A stretch of 33,766 bases of DNA from an uncultured Oscillospiraceae bacterium (GTDB lineage: Bacteria > Bacillota > Clostridia > Oscillospirales > Oscillospiraceae). Under the pieces are notes generated by a model. The model searched no databases. It saw nothing but the letters and a program-made list of their open reading frames with translations, and was not told the origin of the DNA. The position numbers and the translations under genes were made by a program. How positions within the stretch are numbered: the first letter of the stretch is position 1; each line of letters opens with the position of its first letter. The stretch lies in the NCBI GenBank assembly GCA_934572465.1, contig CAKTLG010000020.1:1-33766 (forward strand). The letters are read 5' to 3'. Of the stretch, positions 33,299 through 33,766 are shown one piece after another.

Positions 33299-33391
33299 TT
33301 ATTGCTTTTTCTTATCGTTTTCCTCGCGCGCAGCCACATAAAACTCCGGCGCGCCGGTCTGCATGAACAGTGCGAAATAGCCCTCATCCAT
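33299..33391 (-). CDS. YqzL-like 30-residue protein
   Basis: A 31-codon frame directly before recO encodes MDEGYFALFMQTGAPEFYVA followed by a charged tail, AREENDKKKQ. The aromatic-x-x-F-x-x-TG-x-x-x-x-Y pattern and the position match YqzL, the tiny protein that precedes recO in Bacillus; its function is unknown. GAGGTGAAACGA gives a good ribosome binding site. That site is part of the 3' arm of a perfect hairpin (33400-33418), so initiation may be masked. Real by position and pattern, but short. Confidence 0.7.
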   Translation of the reverse strand: MDEGYFALFMQTGAPEFYVAAREENDKKKQ

Positions 33392-33399
33392 TCGTTTCA

Positions 33400-33418
33400 C
33401 CTCATGCATAGCATGAGG
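33400..33418 (-). promoter_or_regulatory. Hairpin covering the yqzL-like ribosome binding site
   Basis: CCTCATGC, a 3-base loop, then GCATGAGG: a perfect 8-bp inverted repeat. On the minus-strand RNA the second arm supplies the GAGG of the Shine-Dalgarno, nine bases before the ATG. There is no T run, so it is not a terminator. Confidence 0.55.
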
Positions 33419-33448
33419 CGGAAGCGCGCGAACTATGGCTGGGAAAAT

Positions 33449-33640
33449 TTAATTCTTCTTTTTGATGCTGCCAATGCAGCTGCCGATCGCCATACCGATG
33501 CACAGACCACTCGCCATGCCGACACCCATATTGTCAAAAAGCGTCTGTCCCAGCGCAAGGCCGATGCTCATGCCGATCAGCATGCCAAAAATCATATAGC
33601 TGCCGTCATCATCGGTCTTCTTTTTCTTTTGATCCGACAT
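33449..33640 (-). CDS. Small glycine-zipper membrane protein
   Basis: This is a 63-residue protein with a lysine-rich start (MSDQKKKKTDDDGSY), two hydrophobic helices made of G-x-x-x-G and M/I/L repeats (FGMLIGMSIGLALGQ and GVGMASGLCIGMAIGSCIG), and a basic end, IKKKN. Glycine-zipper helices pack tightly in membranes. Such small proteins are annotated only as hypothetical, and I know no function for this one. The ATG at 33640 follows AAGGAGTGACTTTT. That site begins within the stop of the gene cut by the window edge, so the two are co-transcribed. Confidence 0.8.
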   Translation of the reverse strand: MSDQKKKKTDDDGSYMIFGMLIGMSIGLALGQTLFDNMGVGMASGLCIGMAIGSCIGSIKKKN

Positions 33641-33652
33641 AAAAGTCACTCC

Positions 33653-33766
33653 TTACTGCTGCTCGTCGCAGCCGAAGCTTCTGATATAGTTCATATTGTC
33701 GCGCCAGTTTGTCCCGCGCGGCCTGCCGCCGCGCGGGGACCCGTCGATCCATTGACGGGCGGAGTG
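33653..33766 (-). CDS. 3' end of an unrecognised gene (cut by window edge)
   Basis: An open frame enters from the right edge and ends at TAA 33653-33655, giving 37 C-terminal residues that start HSARQWIDGSPRGGRPRGTN and end YIRSFGCDEQQ. The Arg/Gly-rich stretch and the ending are not enough to name a family. The stop lies 12 bases before the glycine-zipper ATG with its ribosome binding site in between, which supports a real gene in an operon. Confidence 0.6.
   Translation of the reverse strand, partial: HSARQWIDGSPRGGRPRGTNWRDNMNYIRSFGCDEQQ

Overview
The window is GC-rich (roughly 60 %) bacterial chromosome, coded mainly on the minus strand. Gene content points to a Clostridia-type Firmicute, most likely an Oscillospiraceae/Ruminococcaceae gut anaerobe. 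The evidence is a glgC-glgD pair, HPr with both His15 and Ser46, MutS2, YlmH, a DUF896 protein, a YqzL-like mini-gene before recO, and AGGAGG-type ribosome binding sites. The genus cannot be fixed from the sequence. No phage, insertion sequence, CRISPR array, rRNA or tRNA was seen.

Layout. 1-218 is the 5' end of a DEAD-box RNA helicase gene, and 298-927 is a lipoprotein. From 13671 down to 1387 a nine-gene minus-strand run has no clear internal terminator: ABC exporter, ylmH, DUF896, XpaC-like protein, then glgB-glgC-glgD-glgA-glgP. The glg block is a complete glycogen synthesis and breakdown set. A zinc-ribbon/Big2 membrane protein (minus) and uridine kinase (plus) diverge at about 14.6 kb from two good sigma-A promoters. 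birA and two half-size chromate-transporter genes form an operon (17735-15616). An MBOAT acyltransferase and an SGNH hydrolase (17974-20286, plus) form a probable surface-polymer O-acylation module. GTP-dependent PEP carboxykinase and rsmA follow on the minus strand, then a TauE/SafE permease (plus). Two tandem DUF3841-like genes, a G5/3D cell-wall protein, a pyruvate-kinase-like protein coupled to uvrC, HPr, mutS2, recO, a 30-codon yqzL-like gene and a glycine-zipper membrane protein fill the right end. The last 114 bases hold the 3' end of an unrecognised gene.

Themes. Carbon storage and central carbon metabolism are concentrated here: glg operon, PEPCK, pyruvate-kinase-like protein and HPr. 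DNA repair (uvrC, mutS2, recO) and translation quality functions (rsmA, ylmH) lie among them.

The most unusual feature is a family of three intergenic elements (about 1001-1345, 15402-15568, 20316-20472). All three sit directly behind the terminator of a gene in the same relative orientation. They share block order and carry a stem whose arms differ between copies but still pair. I do not recognise this family, and it is the best candidate in the window for something undescribed.
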